64,000 nt of DNA from Favolaschia claudopus (taxonomy: Eukaryota > Basidiomycota > Agaricomycetes > Agaricales > Mycenaceae), in contig JAWWNJ010000032.1 in NCBI GenBank assembly GCA_037176885.1, positions 248,001 to 312,000 on the forward strand. Reading direction: 5' to 3'. Shown in pieces: positions 12,801 through 25,200 of this stretch. Below the pieces are notes generated by a model. It made no database searches. It had not been told where the DNA came from and saw only the letters and a list, made by a program, of their open reading frames with translations. The position numbers and the translations under genes are program-made. The stretch's first letter is position 1, and every line of letters starts with the position of its first letter.

Positions 12801-15800
12801 GCAAGTACCCGTGAGTGTTTTCCTACTGCTGCCTTCTCTCAGCATCTAATCTGCCACGGTAGTGACACCCTTGGACCGAATCAAGCCTGCACGCTCTTCG
12901 GCGCCTCTGCAGGAAGCAATATTGTCGATGGTGAATCGTACATTTCGGCCGGCTATGGGCTGTCAAGCTCCAATCTTTGGAAACGCAATCTCCTGGTCTT
13001 GCTCGCATTCATGATTGTGTTCCAGCTCACTCAGATTATTGTATGTGCCCTTTCGCACTATTTGAATATTGTTCTGATAGTTTTTGTTTCTTATTTCTAG
13101 TCTCTGGAATATTTCCCTGTGAGTGCCGTCTTGATGAAGTGTCCGACTATTGCTTACTGTTCTTACTCCCAGGCCTACGACTCGGACATCAACGTTGAGA
13201 TTTTCGCCAGGGAAGACGATGACGCCAAGAAGCGGAATGAACTCGCTCAAGCGCGCAAGGCCGAGAAGAGTGCAGCTCTCCAGGCCGCCAACTCTTCAGA
13301 CCCCGCTGTCGGTGATGACGAGAAAACCAAATCCGCCACTACAACGATGACACCCGCCGCACCAGCAGCCGGAAAGCCCAAGAAAATCTTGACATGGTCC
13401 GAGTTGAACTACCACGTACCCGTTCCGGGCGGTACAAAGCGTTTGCTTCACGACGTCCAGGGATATGTCGGGCCTGGTCTCACTGCGCTCATGGGCGCCA
13501 GTGGAGCCGTGAGTAGTTTCGATTTTGACCGGGAACTCTTTGTTGACAAGGCTTGGCTCAAAGGGCAAAACTACCTGCCTCGATGTTTTGGCACAACGCA
13601 AGAACATTGGTGTCGTTTCTGGCGAGATCCTTCTGGGTGGTCGGCCCCTGTCGTCGGACTTTGCACGAGGAACAGCTTATGGTGTGTACTCGTCTGCTGG
13701 TTGATATGTTGACCTGACTGACTATTGACAACAGCGGAGCAAATGGACGTTCATGAAGGCACGGCTACTGTTCGCGAGGCCCTTCGCTTTTCCGCGTATT
13801 TGCGCCAGCCTGCAGAGATTCCGACGCACGAGAAAGATGACTACGTGGAAGGTAAGTAAACCTGGGCATGATGCTAGTTATATCATCGACTGATTCTCAT
13901 CCCACCAGAACTCCTCGAACTTTTAGAGCTTCAAGGTAAGCGATTCATTGACTCATTCATTCCACTTTCTTAACATCACCTGCACCAGACTTATCGGAGG
14001 CCCTGATCTTCTCTCTGAGTGCTGAATCAAGAAAGCGGCTTACTATTGGTGTCGAACTGGCCAGCAAACCTGGTACGGCTCTTCATTCTGCCCTCTTACT
14101 CTTGTCGTTGCTTACCTCAATGCCGTCGCTCGATAGAATTACTGCTCTACTTGGTAAGCTATAGCCTGCGACTTGAAAACAATGGCTCATATACCTGTAC
14201 AGGACGAGCCGACTAGCGGTCTGGACAGTCAATCTGCCTGGAACATCGTTCGTTTCCTGCGGAAGCTCGCTGATCAGGGTCAAGCAATCCTGTGCACGAT
14301 TCATCAGCCTAGTTCCCTACTGTTTGAATCGTTCGACCGGCTGTTATTAGTGAGTGCTCCGCGGTGCCAATGTATGCTCTTGCTTACTGCAGTCTAGCTT
14401 GAGCGGGGCGGTGAAACCGTTTATTGTGGCCCAATTGGGAAGGATTCTGCAGTTCTACGCGACTACTTTGCCTCACACGGTGCTGTCTGCCCTTCCGATG
14501 TCAACCCGGCCGAGTACATGCTGGAGGCCATCGGTGCAGGGACAACCCCCAGAGTTGGAGATCGAGATTGGAAGGACATCTGGTTGGAATCCCCCGAGTG
14601 TCAGAAGCTCCGCGACGAAATTGAGGCTATCAAGAAGGAGGGTCTTGCTCTCACTGAGCCCGACAAGAAGGATCAGACCACTTGTCAGTACATATTACTT
14701 TGTTTTCTCTCTGCGCTGTCACTGACTTGGCGCTCAGATGCGACACCTTTCTGGTATCAGCTTCGTACCGTCACATACAGGAATGCGCTTTCCCTCTGGC
14801 GGTCTCCCGACTATCTGTTCTCGCGCCTCTTTGTCTGCGCCTTCATTTCATTGTTCGTGTCGCTTTCCTTCTTGAACCTGGGTGTCAGCACGCGAGATCT
14901 GCAATTCCGAGTGTTCAGTCTGTTCTGGGTTTCGATTCTTCCGGTAACATTTTGTTGGCCCGAACTGAGCTTCCTCTAACCCATGGCTTCCCCTCATTAG
15001 GCGATCGTCATGGCTCAAATCGAGCCCTTGTTCATTGCCAACCGCCGGATCTTCATCCGTGAGGCCTCCAGTCGCATATATTCGCCATACGTCTTTGCTG
15101 TCTCCCAGACGATCAGCGAAATTCCCGGATCCATCGGTTAGAAATTTCCATCCATTCTACTTTCCAACCAACTCAATATCATACTCTCAGTCTGTGGAAT
15201 TGTGTACTGGGTCCTCTTGGTGAGTTCAACGCAGAACGCGAGTTTTCCCTACATATACTGATACCCACTTCCCAGGTTTATCCTCAAGGCTTCGGCCAAG
15301 GGTGCGTAACAATCGAAATTTCCCGGATCCTATATTCAAAGCTCACTTTAATAAACAATCTAGGGCCGCGGGTACAAACGGCACGGGCTTCCAACTCTTA
15401 GTCACCCTGTTCATGATGATGTTTGGGGTATCTCTGGGTCAACTGGTCGCCGCCATCAGCCCTAGCGTTCAGGTATACCGTTTTTTTTTGAGGAGCCAAA
15501 GCGTGATTATCTCACCTCCATGATAGGTCGCCGTTTTGTTCAATCCCTTCCTGACTCTGGTCTTGACCACCTTCTGCGGTGTCACGATCCCCCATGTCAC
15601 GGACAGCTACTGGTGGACCTGGCTCTATCAACTCGTGCCGTATACGCGCAGTATCGCAGCCATGGTCTCGACTGAGTTGCAGTAAGTTTACGATCCTCAC
15701 GCGACAATGCTTAGCTGACGTTTTCACGCTTCTAAGTGGTTTGAAGATCCGATGCAAGAGCGACGAGTTCGCTGTATTCAACCCTCCATCGAACTCCAGT

Positions 15801-16089
15801 TGCAGTCAGTGGGCACAGGACTTCGTAAATGTAGCTGGAGGCTATCTTGATAACCCTGATGATTCAACTAACTGCCGATACTGCACTTACGCCGTTGGCG
15901 ACGAGTTCTATACTCCGCTAGGGATCAGGTACTCCCTCCGCTGGAGGGATGCTTTCATTTTCCTTGCCTTTGTCGGTCAGTTATCTCGCGCCCTCAGACG
16001 TTCGCACGCATCTAACAAACTCCGATACAGGTTTCAACATCATCGCAACTATTATCGCATCGAGATATCTTCGATACGCGAAGCGCTAG
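9850..16089 (+). CDS. PDR-type ABC transporter (ABC-G full transporter)
   Basis: Plasma-membrane drug and xenobiotic exporter of the pleiotropic drug resistance family, arranged NBD-TMD-NBD-TMD. The ATG at 9850 opens [18 protein letters not shown]1 has the degenerate PDR Walker [13 protein letters not shown] (Cys for Lys), signature [26 protein letters not shown] and TLYQAGEGIYDLFD where the H-loop His is Tyr. All of these are normal for the family. NBD2 is catalytic: [48 protein letters not shown] and [11 protein letters not shown]2 Walker A and Walker B are each interrupted by an intron (about 13509-13565 and 14157-14203), and splicing restores both. Two six-helix membrane blocks follow the NBDs, the second ending RYLRYAKR and TAG at 16087-16089. 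Around twenty introns. No lesion seen, so the transporter appears intact. The substrate cannot be told from sequence. Confidence 0.93.
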
Positions 16090-16160
16090 AATTGTTTTAC
16101 TACTACATCACGCATATAGCACGACTAGAATTACACGTAACACCATAGACACTAATTGCA

Positions 16161-18356
16161 TTACGAATGATGATGCCCGACTTTGGACGCAGGAGTGAGC
16201 GTCCCCGCAAGTAGTCCTTGCTGACACTTGTATTCCCATTCTATCACCTCCTGAATACCAGTGTCTCGTCGTCTCGACATGGCGGAACATTCCCAAATCT
16301 TCAAGACCGCTGGAATAGCTTTTCGTATCTGTTTGCAGATCGGTAAAGTCTGTCTCAGAGGTGTTCCTTGTTCCCGTAGAATATCTAACGCGATGGACTT
16401 GAACAAGACCTAAACGCAAACGTTCAGCCTAGGAATGGATTGCTCAACGAAGGAGAGGACATTAAACTCATCGTCTGCGGGGAAAGTGTTTGAAGCTTCC
16501 ATATAATTCCGCGCAGCTGCTGTCAAGTGAATCTCCTTGTCCTCAGCTGTTTTGGCGGTTTTGGCTTGTCGACGATGAAACCATCCCAATATTCTGCGGA
16601 GAGATGAGTGGTTACGCTGTACACCATTCAAGAAGAGTAGATACCCCAGAGCATCGGCATGAGGATAAGTCCAAGATGCTTCATAGAAGCCAGCATGCCT
16701 TGGATGATATTGATCCTCGTTAATTTTTTCTGGAGTGTTGTGCCATAGTTCTTTGATCAGGTCCTGGGCGAGCTTTGCGACGTCTTGCGGTGTGTAGCTG
16801 CAATCCGGATCATTCGTGTCCACCCACTGTGTGGAGGGCTGATGAACGGTGGTTGCAAACAGGTGAGAAGGAACCACGAACATCCATGACTGCAGATATG
16901 AAGAGCCTGTTAACAGATCGCCTGAAGGTAACGTCGAAAATATCGCCTCGAAGGGATCGGTCCACATCCTTCCACTTTTCGCGGCCCCAATCGATGACCG
17001 CCACGGCGTTTCGATAATGTTCTGTAGCTAGCCCTTGGTTGCCGGTGCTTCCCATCAGAAAACCTTGCATTATCCACAGTCTGAAACAGATTGGATTAGC
17101 AGTACAAAAGCGAAAGTCCTAGCTCACCTCACGGTCATACATATCGCTGGACCGACCGAAGACCATCCTTCTTTTTTGAGCCGTCCAGGAGCTTGGTCAC
17201 AGACAGTCTTTGAGCCGCCTTTGCCCCACGCCTGATAGTATTCGCCTTTTAAATCATTGAATAACTTACCATTGGGAGAGTATAATGAGTTCACCTTCGA
17301 ACTTGACTTGTTCCATGTACTGGTTCATCCATTCGCGGCCGTCCATGTAGAAACATCGTCGGTCAATCAATATTCCGCTGCTCATGAATTCGATTGCCTA
17401 GAGGTCGTTTGTATGAAATCAGTTTCGTGGGGATGTACACACATTGGGCGTTCCTTCCACTGCCAGTTCGCCCTTGATGTATTTTTTCACAGTGGTCTTC
17501 ATGTTCTTAACACCCCTTTCGAATGTCTGCAACGTATTCAAAAGATTCCCTCGACCTATGGCAGGACACGCACTCACCCGAGACGCGTACAAAATTATTA
17601 TCGCACTGCTGTCTAAGTCTTCAGCGATGATCTTTTTTTCCATCGCTGCTGCACGAGTCCACGGCATTTTATCCATTGCGTTCCTGCCACCACTACCTGC
17701 AGTTGGAATCTCTACGATTCGATCGCGGGGGACAGGCTTAGATTGCGCTGCTTTTGAAGCCTCCAGCCCCTCCTGGAGCTGAGCTTGTAGCGCCTTTTGA
17801 GCATCTGTCAGGTCTTGTGAAGGGATACAGGCCAGAGCAGTATCCCATGCACTGAAGCACTGATCCCAGACACCCAAACCCTATGTAGATCATCCGTCAA
17901 ATATTCTGTGTTACGGGGAGCTTGTAATCTGACCTGCGATGCGCTTGCCAATCTTGCCCATGCCTTTGCGTAGCTCGGATCGAGCTTTGTTGCCTATATA
18001 TGCTCAAGTCGATATCGAGTTAAACAGATAAGTCGATACAGACTTCTTTCGCGTCATTCGCGGCGTCTAGGAATCTGTGCATGCATATGAGTTTCAGATA
18101 TCTCGACCACCGTCGACCAAGGTAGTCAACTCTTTCATAGACAGACTCGTAGCGGCTCGATTGGCATGAAGCACGGCGTTCTTAGGATCCTCTTTGATAG
18201 CTTCGGAGTATTTCTCATAGGCAGCCTGAACGCGTTCAGCTAACGCGTCCAAAACCCTTCGGAGATGTCAATAATCGCACAGCGAATTCTTTTTTTTTCG
18301 TGCAAAGCGTTTCCCAGCAGCTTGAGCTGTTGCGCCCTGTCTTCTGCGGACGCCAT
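16161..18356 (-). CDS. TPR protein, copy A (possible frameshift in exon 1)
   Basis: N-terminal tetratricopeptide protein, paralogous to the gene at 18625-21064. ATG at 18356 begins MASAEDRAQQLKLLGNALHE. The next exons read AAYEKYSEAIKEDPKNAVLH and ANRAATSLSMKEFLDAANDA, then TKLDPSYAKAWARLASASQ, which are TPR helices of the Sti1 style. A C-terminal helical domain follows, with the shared KMPWTRA motif and TLPICKQIRKAIPAVLKIWE, and stop TAA at 16161-16163. In exon 1 a run of nine A (18290-18298) shifts the frame: with eight A it would read HEKKEFA and splice in frame to AAYEKY. With nine, the usual acceptor gives a stop, but an AG 14 nt upstream would restore frame. It may therefore be a pseudogene, a sequence error, or a rescued gene. 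The function is unknown; TPRs suggest protein binding. Confidence 0.7.
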
Positions 18357-18624
18357 TGCAAGTCGATACGTGGCGGAACGATGGAGCGAAACAAGCTGAG
18401 TTTATATTACTGTGCCACGAGTTGAGGTAAAAGCCTAAGGAAGTGTTATGGACGTTGACGTCACGCGTCGGTGTGCTCAATGTCATCCCAACAATCTCTC
18501 TCTGAACATTGCGGTCAACCGTAGCGGGACGCTCGTGAAAACAATTGTAGGGTACAATATGAAGTAATGATGAAGAGAAAAAAGTGGGTGTCCGGGACAC
18601 CATTCCGACAACACAAATCTTTCA

Positions 18625-21064
18625 CTACCTAATCTTCTTGTAGATGTAAAATCTTTGCGGCACGTCGCTCCATCTTTCGTGAAGCTCAGTCTGCAAGCTT
18701 TTCATCGCGTTAATTGAAACACGTACCATATCTGCGGGCATGTAAGCGTTGTCCAGTGAGTAAACACCTGCCGCTAATTTTTCCTCTGCCTCCTTCAAAA
18801 ACGCAATGGCCTCAAAGCAATTAGCGTTTCGCAGGTTCATGAACATCGAGGAGTTCTCCCAGATTTTGATTACTTTCGGCATGGTCGCACGAATATTGCG
18901 ACAGACAGGCAAGGTCTCTCGCAAAGGTGCTCCGCCCCACCACAGACCTTCCAAAGCTACGGCGAGCATATGAGGGTGTTTCTCGTCATCTGGACACCGA
19001 TTGATCAGTTTATCAATATGCAGATAGACGAGGAGTGAGCGGTCAGAGTCGCACCTTCTGGGTATTTCTCAGCGGATTGAATGTAATACTCGGCTGCCTT
19101 GAAGAAGTCGTCTCGAGAGGCAGATTCCAGGCTGTTCGTAGCATCCACAGACATCAGACCAAGTTGCATGTGATGCCATCCCAGAACCCTTTCCTCTCAT
19201 GAGAACATCGCTTGTAGAGGAGACTGCAGCTCACGATAGTGCATCAGCGATGGGGTATATCCAGAACGACGCGTAGAATCCCCTGTCAAGAGCACAATAC
19301 GGGGAGCCCTCACTCATCTCGGTTTCGGCCTTGAGGTTTCGCGCTATCTGGGTGATGTCGTCCAAAGTGTATCCACAGGCATCAGCCTCCTTCATATACA
19401 GCTTACGGAGAAAGTGAGCAACATGCTGACTGCTGGAACAGCCAAGATCTTACGCTGACAACCGAGTTCATGAATGCTCGGCGAACCCCGCGAACAAAGC
19501 TGGCTTCGAAGATAGCACCTCGTTCCTGGTGAAGTATCTGAATCACAATCGAACTGGCAAAAAATCAAGAGGAGCCCTTACCTCCAAAGGAACATTCGGG
19601 TACATCAGGCGACCCCACTCAAGCACATCCAGGGCGCGTTTGTAAAATTCGACCCCTCCGTTCAGCGCACCCATGTTGCTGTCTAGGAAGCCCCTCATGA
19701 TCCAGATCCTATGGAGCTGTTTCAGTAGGGTGAACGCTCCTCGCACCCAGATATCTTACCGAACGGTCACAGAAAGAGCACGTCGTACAGGCAGCCAACC
19801 AGTAGCTCTGAGCCTCTTCGGCGCTTCGTTTTGAACCTGTTTGGGACCGCCCGATACCCATGCTCCCGTCAGTTCAGCTTCAAAGCGCACTTGGTTCTGG
19901 ATCGTTAGGACGAGAACTCAGACCAACATACAGGTATATAACGCACTTTGTTTCTGTAATAGGTCGAAAAATTGACCATTTGCATGAAAGACTCTCTCGT
20001 CTCTCAGGATGCCGTTGGTTATATCCGAAAGAACCTGTAACGTTTACGATTAGGATCCAGGGTTTCGTCAGCGCGTCGAATGCATACGGTCAAAGAAGAC
20101 TGAACAGTTTCATTGTTCTTCTTGTTTTTGACAACCATTTGCTGCATGTTTGTCATTCCTCGAATGAAGTCCTAAATAAACTTGAGACCCTCAAATGATC
20201 AGGGCTTCAAATAACGTACTCGATACGCATTGAGGATAACCCAACCCTGTTGCAAGTCAGTTGGAGAACGTATTCAGAACGGCACGCGGCCCACACTACT
20301 CGGGACGGGACCCTTGACCAATTTTTCGTCCTGCGCCAATGCAAGCGCCCGACTCCATGGCATGTTCTCAGTCCCAGCCATAGTCTTGGTATATTTTCCG
20401 CCTTTCACAGATGCTTTTGATTTTGTTTCCGCGGCATTGACCGTTTTCAGCTCAGTTTCGAATTGCGTTTTGAGCGTTACTTCGGCGGGCGAGAGATCGG
20501 TGGCGGGTAAAGAAGAAAGCGCGGATTCCCAAGCGTCTCGGGATTGCTCCCAGCTTTCTAGTTTCTGTTAAACGAACGGATGAACGGCGTTTCAGAGGAT
20601 ACGATAGCGAGTGACTTGCGGCAAAAGCCGTGGCGACTCGAACCCATGCCTTCACATATGTTGAATCAATGTTGGTGGCCTGAAAAGTAACCCAGACCGG
20701 CTGCCTCTAAGTATATCATGTTGAGTTTTATGCGAACCTTTTTTCCATCGTGCACGGCATCCATGTATCTGGGAGTCGAATCAATATTTTTTATCCACGC
20801 GTGCTCCCTGCCTACTCTTTCATGGACAAACAGCAAGCGGCGCGGTTGGCGTACAAGATGGCCACCTCTCTGCTGTCAGTCTTATCCGAGGTTTCTTTAA
20901 TGGCTTCGGAATATTTTTCGTATCTACATAGCAGAATCAGCAAGCGTACAACGCAGAACAGAGCCGACCTACGCTGCCTGATAGTCACCCTCCCCGAACA
21001 ACGCGTTTCCTTCCGCCTTCAAGCGTTCCATCATGCTCCCCGTCGAGGCTGGATTGTTCGTCAT
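18625..21064 (-). CDS. TPR protein, copy B
   Basis: Tandem paralogue of copy A, same strand, 268 bp upstream of it. ATG at 21064 begins MTNNPASTGSMMERLKAEGN and reads ALFGEGDYQA, then across an intron AYEKYSEAIKETSDKTD and ILYANRAACCLSMKE. The next exons give TNIDSTYVKAWVRVATAFAA and WESALSSLPATDLSPAEVTL, then NMPWSRALAL. The C-terminal exons include IWIMRGFLDSNMGALNGG, ALDVLEWGRLMYPNVPLEVR and APLRETLPVCRNIRATMPKV, ending YIYKKIR with the stop at 18625-18627. Aligned by eye with copy A, segments match at perhaps 35-45%, so the duplication is old. No break was seen in the parts I followed. A region around 19800-20300 was not resolved exon by exon. N-terminal TPRs and a conserved C-terminal domain that I cannot name suggest an adaptor or co-chaperone-like role. 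Confidence 0.75.
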
Positions 21065-21466
21065 GGCGGTCAAGGGAAAAGAGATGGCTTTGACCCCCCG
21101 GAAGTCAGTATTAATACGTCTCTCAACACGAGGCACTTCGTGGTATTAGAGTTTGATACTCTAGCGGGATCGTACCCGATATGTCTACTTCACTGCTCGT
21201 TTCGTCTACACGTCTCACGCAAAGAAACAAGGTTATGAGGTATGTCAGATTGCCCGAAAACAGACGCGTTCCGATTGAGGCAAGTGGACTGTGGCGGCCT
21301 GTGGCGCATTTGGAGAGCAACAAATTTTACATCTTGAAGATGCCTGGAAGTCTGTTGTAGAGCCGGCTCGAGGCTCGAAATCAACACGTAGAAATTGCTA
21401 GTCGATACAAGTTGTGGTATTGGGAGGAGAAGAACAAAGTGGAACGAAAAGGCGAACAGTACCACG

Positions 21467-22044
21467 CTATTGCTGCTTCGGTGCATGATGGAACTAGTGT
21501 CGGTGATGTTGAGCTGTAGTCTGGAGACGGAACAAGGACTTGAACGTACAATGTCGCGTAATTGAGCTTGAGCATCATTGAATTGTTTTTCGAGATATTT
21601 TGACTGAGTGTTCCGATGAGCCGTATTCTAAGGCAACAGATAGTAACGCACCTTTTTGTTCAAGCTGGTGATATCGTCAGAGAGCTCCTTCTCCTGGTCC
21701 TTGAGATCTTTCTCCATCTCTTTGCGCGGTACCATCATGAACCTAAGACCGTGATGAGCGACACTCTATACGAACTGCAATCGCGTCTGACATCTTTCCA
21801 ACGCCTTTGTAGAGGTTGACATCACCCTTTATCCCGCCAATCTCCTCAATAGTGAGCTGCAGCATGCGCCGATCTCGCTCTTTCACGGATGCCTGTTGCA
21901 TAGAGGTGTTCAGAGCTTGTCGCGACTGAACGGCCGTTTGTTGGATTTGAATCAATATCTGGACGAGGGCCCAGTTGAGAATAGCATTTCAAGGCGCCTA
22001 GAAAGGACCAGAACCTTTCTGAGGGTATCATCGGGCAAAGACAT
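21467..22044 (-). CDS. PFD1: Prefoldin subunit 1
   Basis: Beta-type subunit of the hexameric prefoldin chaperone, which delivers unfolded actin and tubulin to the CCT chaperonin in the cytosol. Five exons are supported: MSLPDDTLRK (22015-22044), then ILIQIQQTAVQSRQALNTSM to NLYKGVGKM, then FMMVPRKEMEKDLKDQEKEL, then SKYLEKQFNDAQAQLRDI, and a final short exon at 21467-21493 reading FHHAPKQQ and TAG. The total is about 122 residues, the normal size. The two coiled-coil helices and the central beta hairpin (NLYKGVGKMF) match the family. The last intron (56 nt) was chosen because it gives the conserved RDIF end rather than a 100-residue random tail. Divergent from SNU114, with starts only about 220 bp apart, so a shared promoter is likely. 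Confidence 0.9.
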
Positions 22045-22265
22045 GGTCGTTAAAGTGAGCCCTTCCCAGCCGGTTTGGTTGTGTTGTTCATCGGCATCTC
22101 AGTTCGACGCGAATTTTGAGCGCACACGCGCCTGACTACTCCTTCAATTTGCCTCAGTTCCTGTTCCTTCCTCCCATCTGCTTTCAGCCTTCCAGCCCCG
22201 GGACTGGTGCTTCTACGCTTCGTATCTGTCATTTCTGTGCTTTGCCTCCGTAAACCTTTGCTGCT
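22045..22265. promoter_or_regulatory. Bidirectional promoter region, PFD1 / SNU114
   Basis: Only 221 bp lie between the divergent start codons of prefoldin 1 and SNU114, so both promoters and leaders must fit here. The right half is C/T-rich. No TATA box was found. Confidence 0.5.
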
Positions 22266-25200
22266 ATGGCTTCACTTGAGGACTACGATGAATTCGGGAA
22301 CTACATTGGTGCTGACTTGGATTCGGATGATGAAGAGGACATCCCGCAACAGCAGTTTGTGCCCCAATCCACGTCTGCCCCTCTCGAAGGTTACGACGAT
22401 GAACCCATGCCAGGAACAGAAGAAAACGCGTTGATGGAAATTGACGGTTCGTATCTGGTTCCTGCACGATACTCACACTGTTAAGCAGTGTTTTGTAGAG
22501 CCTGTACATAACGCCGTTGTTCTGCATGAAGACAAGCAGTACTATCCGTCGGCCTCGGATGTCTATGGGCCTGACGTTGAGACAATGGTGCAGGAGGAGG
22601 ATGCTCAACCTCTCACTCAACCTATCATCGCCCCAATAAAAGTACGAAAATGGAACGTCGAGGAGAAGGATATGCCCGAAACCCGCTTCGACAAGGGGTG
22701 AGTCTTGCCAAGGTGTTTGCACGATGTTGAAGAATTCAAATGTTTTTTGCAGTTTCCTGTTGAACATGACTGCCTTTCCCGACATGATTCGAAATGTCGC
22801 TGTCGTAGGGCATCTGCATCACGGAAAGACGGCGCTTATGGATATGCTTGTGTTTGAAACACATAAGCTCACCTGGGACGCAGACCACCAGGTCAGTGTC
22901 CCGATATGTTGGCTGCACTCGCTTACGATTTCACAGACACGATACACCGACACCCACATTCTATCACGAGAGAGAGAAATTTCGCTCAAATCATCGCCCA
23001 TGTCCCTAATTTTACCTACAACTGCTGGAAAATCACATTTGATACATTTCATTGACACGCCCGGACACGTCAATTTTGTCGATGAGGTGGCTTGTGCAAT
23101 ACGCCTTGTCGATGGTATTATCCTTGTGGTCGATGTCGTTGAAGGGGTGAGTCTACAGCTGAATACAAAATAGCCTTTGTTAACAATTGGTGCAGTTGAT
23201 GGTTGGTGCAGAGAACATCCTGCGCCACGCTCTTCAAGAAAATGTCAAAATTACGCTTGTTGTCAACAAAATTGACAGATTAATTCTCGAATTGCGCATA
23301 AAACCTGCTGATGCGTATTACAAAATCAAGCACACGATTGAAGAAATCAACACCTTCATTGCGTGAATTCGGTCTACTGTCATGTGAATCCAAATTGACT
23401 TTTTGATCTAGCGCAATTGACCCTGACCCCGAACTTCGACTGAGTCCCGAAAACGGAAATGTCGCATTTGCCAGCACAGACATGCACTGGTGCTTCACCC
23501 TGCGCTCATTCGCGCAGATGTATGCAGACGCCTTTGGTACGTGTAGTTGTTTGGTGACAAGTTCATCCTTCTCATGCTTCCATCAAGGTTCCCTTGATGT
23601 TCCTTCATTCGCCGACCGCTTATGGGGTGATATCTACTTCAACAGCGACAGGAAATTCACCCGGAAACAAGCGGATCCCGAGTCGAATCGGACTTTCGTT
23701 CACTTCATTCTGGAGCCGCTATATAAACTATACAGCCACGTTCTGAGTGAAGAGACTGATAATTTGAAGGAGACCCTGCATGGCTTAGGAATTCATTTAA
23801 AGCCGGTAATGTTCAAGATGGACGTGCGACCTTTGTTGAAGGTGATTTTGGCGCAATTCTTCGGACCTTCCACGGGTTTGGTAGATGTGATCGTCGAGAA
23901 TGTGCCCTCACCGGTGGATGGGGCTGAGAACAAGGTTTCTTTCATTTATTCTTGATCGCGAAATGCCTACTTAATACTTGGATAGATCGACGGAACCTAT
24001 AGCGGCCAGCATAGTTCGGATCTTGTCGCGTCGATGAAGGCGTGCGATGCGGAGGGACCTGTGATGGTGCAGATCACCAAACTGTATCAAACCACCGACG
24101 CGCAATCGTTCCGAGCCTTTGGACGCGTCTTGAGTGGAACTGTGCGGAAGGGCATGGAGGTTAAGGTTCTTGGCGAAGGATACTCACCAGAGGACGAGGA
24201 AGACATGATGAAGGCAACAGTAGAAGATATCTGGATAAGTGAATCAAGGTACTCATCCGTTGTCAATTTACAATTCGACAACTTATCTCGCCACAGATAC
24301 TATATACCTGCTGAAGAAGTTCCCGCCGGAAACCTAGTGCTTTTGGGTGGTGTGGACGCCTCCATCACGAAAACCGCCACCCTGGCCAGCGTCGACATCC
24401 AGGAGGACCTGCACATCTTCCGACCAATAAAGCACATGACGCAGTCTGTCTTGAAGATTGCAATTGAACCTATCGCACCGTCGGAGCTGCCCAAGATGCT
24501 GTCTGGCTTGCGGAGTATCAACAAATCTTACCCGCTTGTGTCGACAAAGGTCGAGGAAAGCGGTGAGCACGTACTAATAGGGACGGGCGAACTGTTTTTG
24601 GACTCGGTGATGCACGACCTGCGGAAATTGTTTTCGGAAATCGAGATCAAGGTCTCGGATCCTGTGACCAAGTTCTGCGAGACGGTCTTGGAGACGAGCG
24701 CGCTGAAGTGTTATGCTGACACGCCGAATAAGAAGTGAGTGATCTTGCACTGTTTACTCTCAGTGTCTTGACTATACATGACAGGAATAAAATCACGATG
24801 ATCGCCGAGCCTCTGGAGCGGGGTATTGCAGAGGATATTGAGCGGGGGCGGGTCAACATGCGTATGACACCAAAAGATCGGGGGAAATTCTTCCAAGAGA
24901 AATACCAATGGGATCTTCTTGCGTCGCGGTCAATTTGGGCATTTGGTCCAGATGAAAATGGGCCTAATATTTTGCTCGATGACACTCTCCCTTCTCAGGT
25001 GAATAGGATGAACACTTTTGCGTACTGGTTGTTAATACGAGATTTTTAGATTGACAAGAAGATGTTGGGTACGGTTAAAGACCACATCAAGCAAGGGTTC
25101 CAATGGGGTGCACGAGAGGGTCCTCTATGCGACGAACGTCAGTGCATCAAATATTCGACTCACTTTGCATACTGAAATCTGTTAGCAATGCGAAATGTCA

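Noticed and set aside
19860..20198. 112-codon plus-strand frame inside TPR copy B
   Set aside because: Antisense to a supported gene, with no domain or codon pattern of its own.
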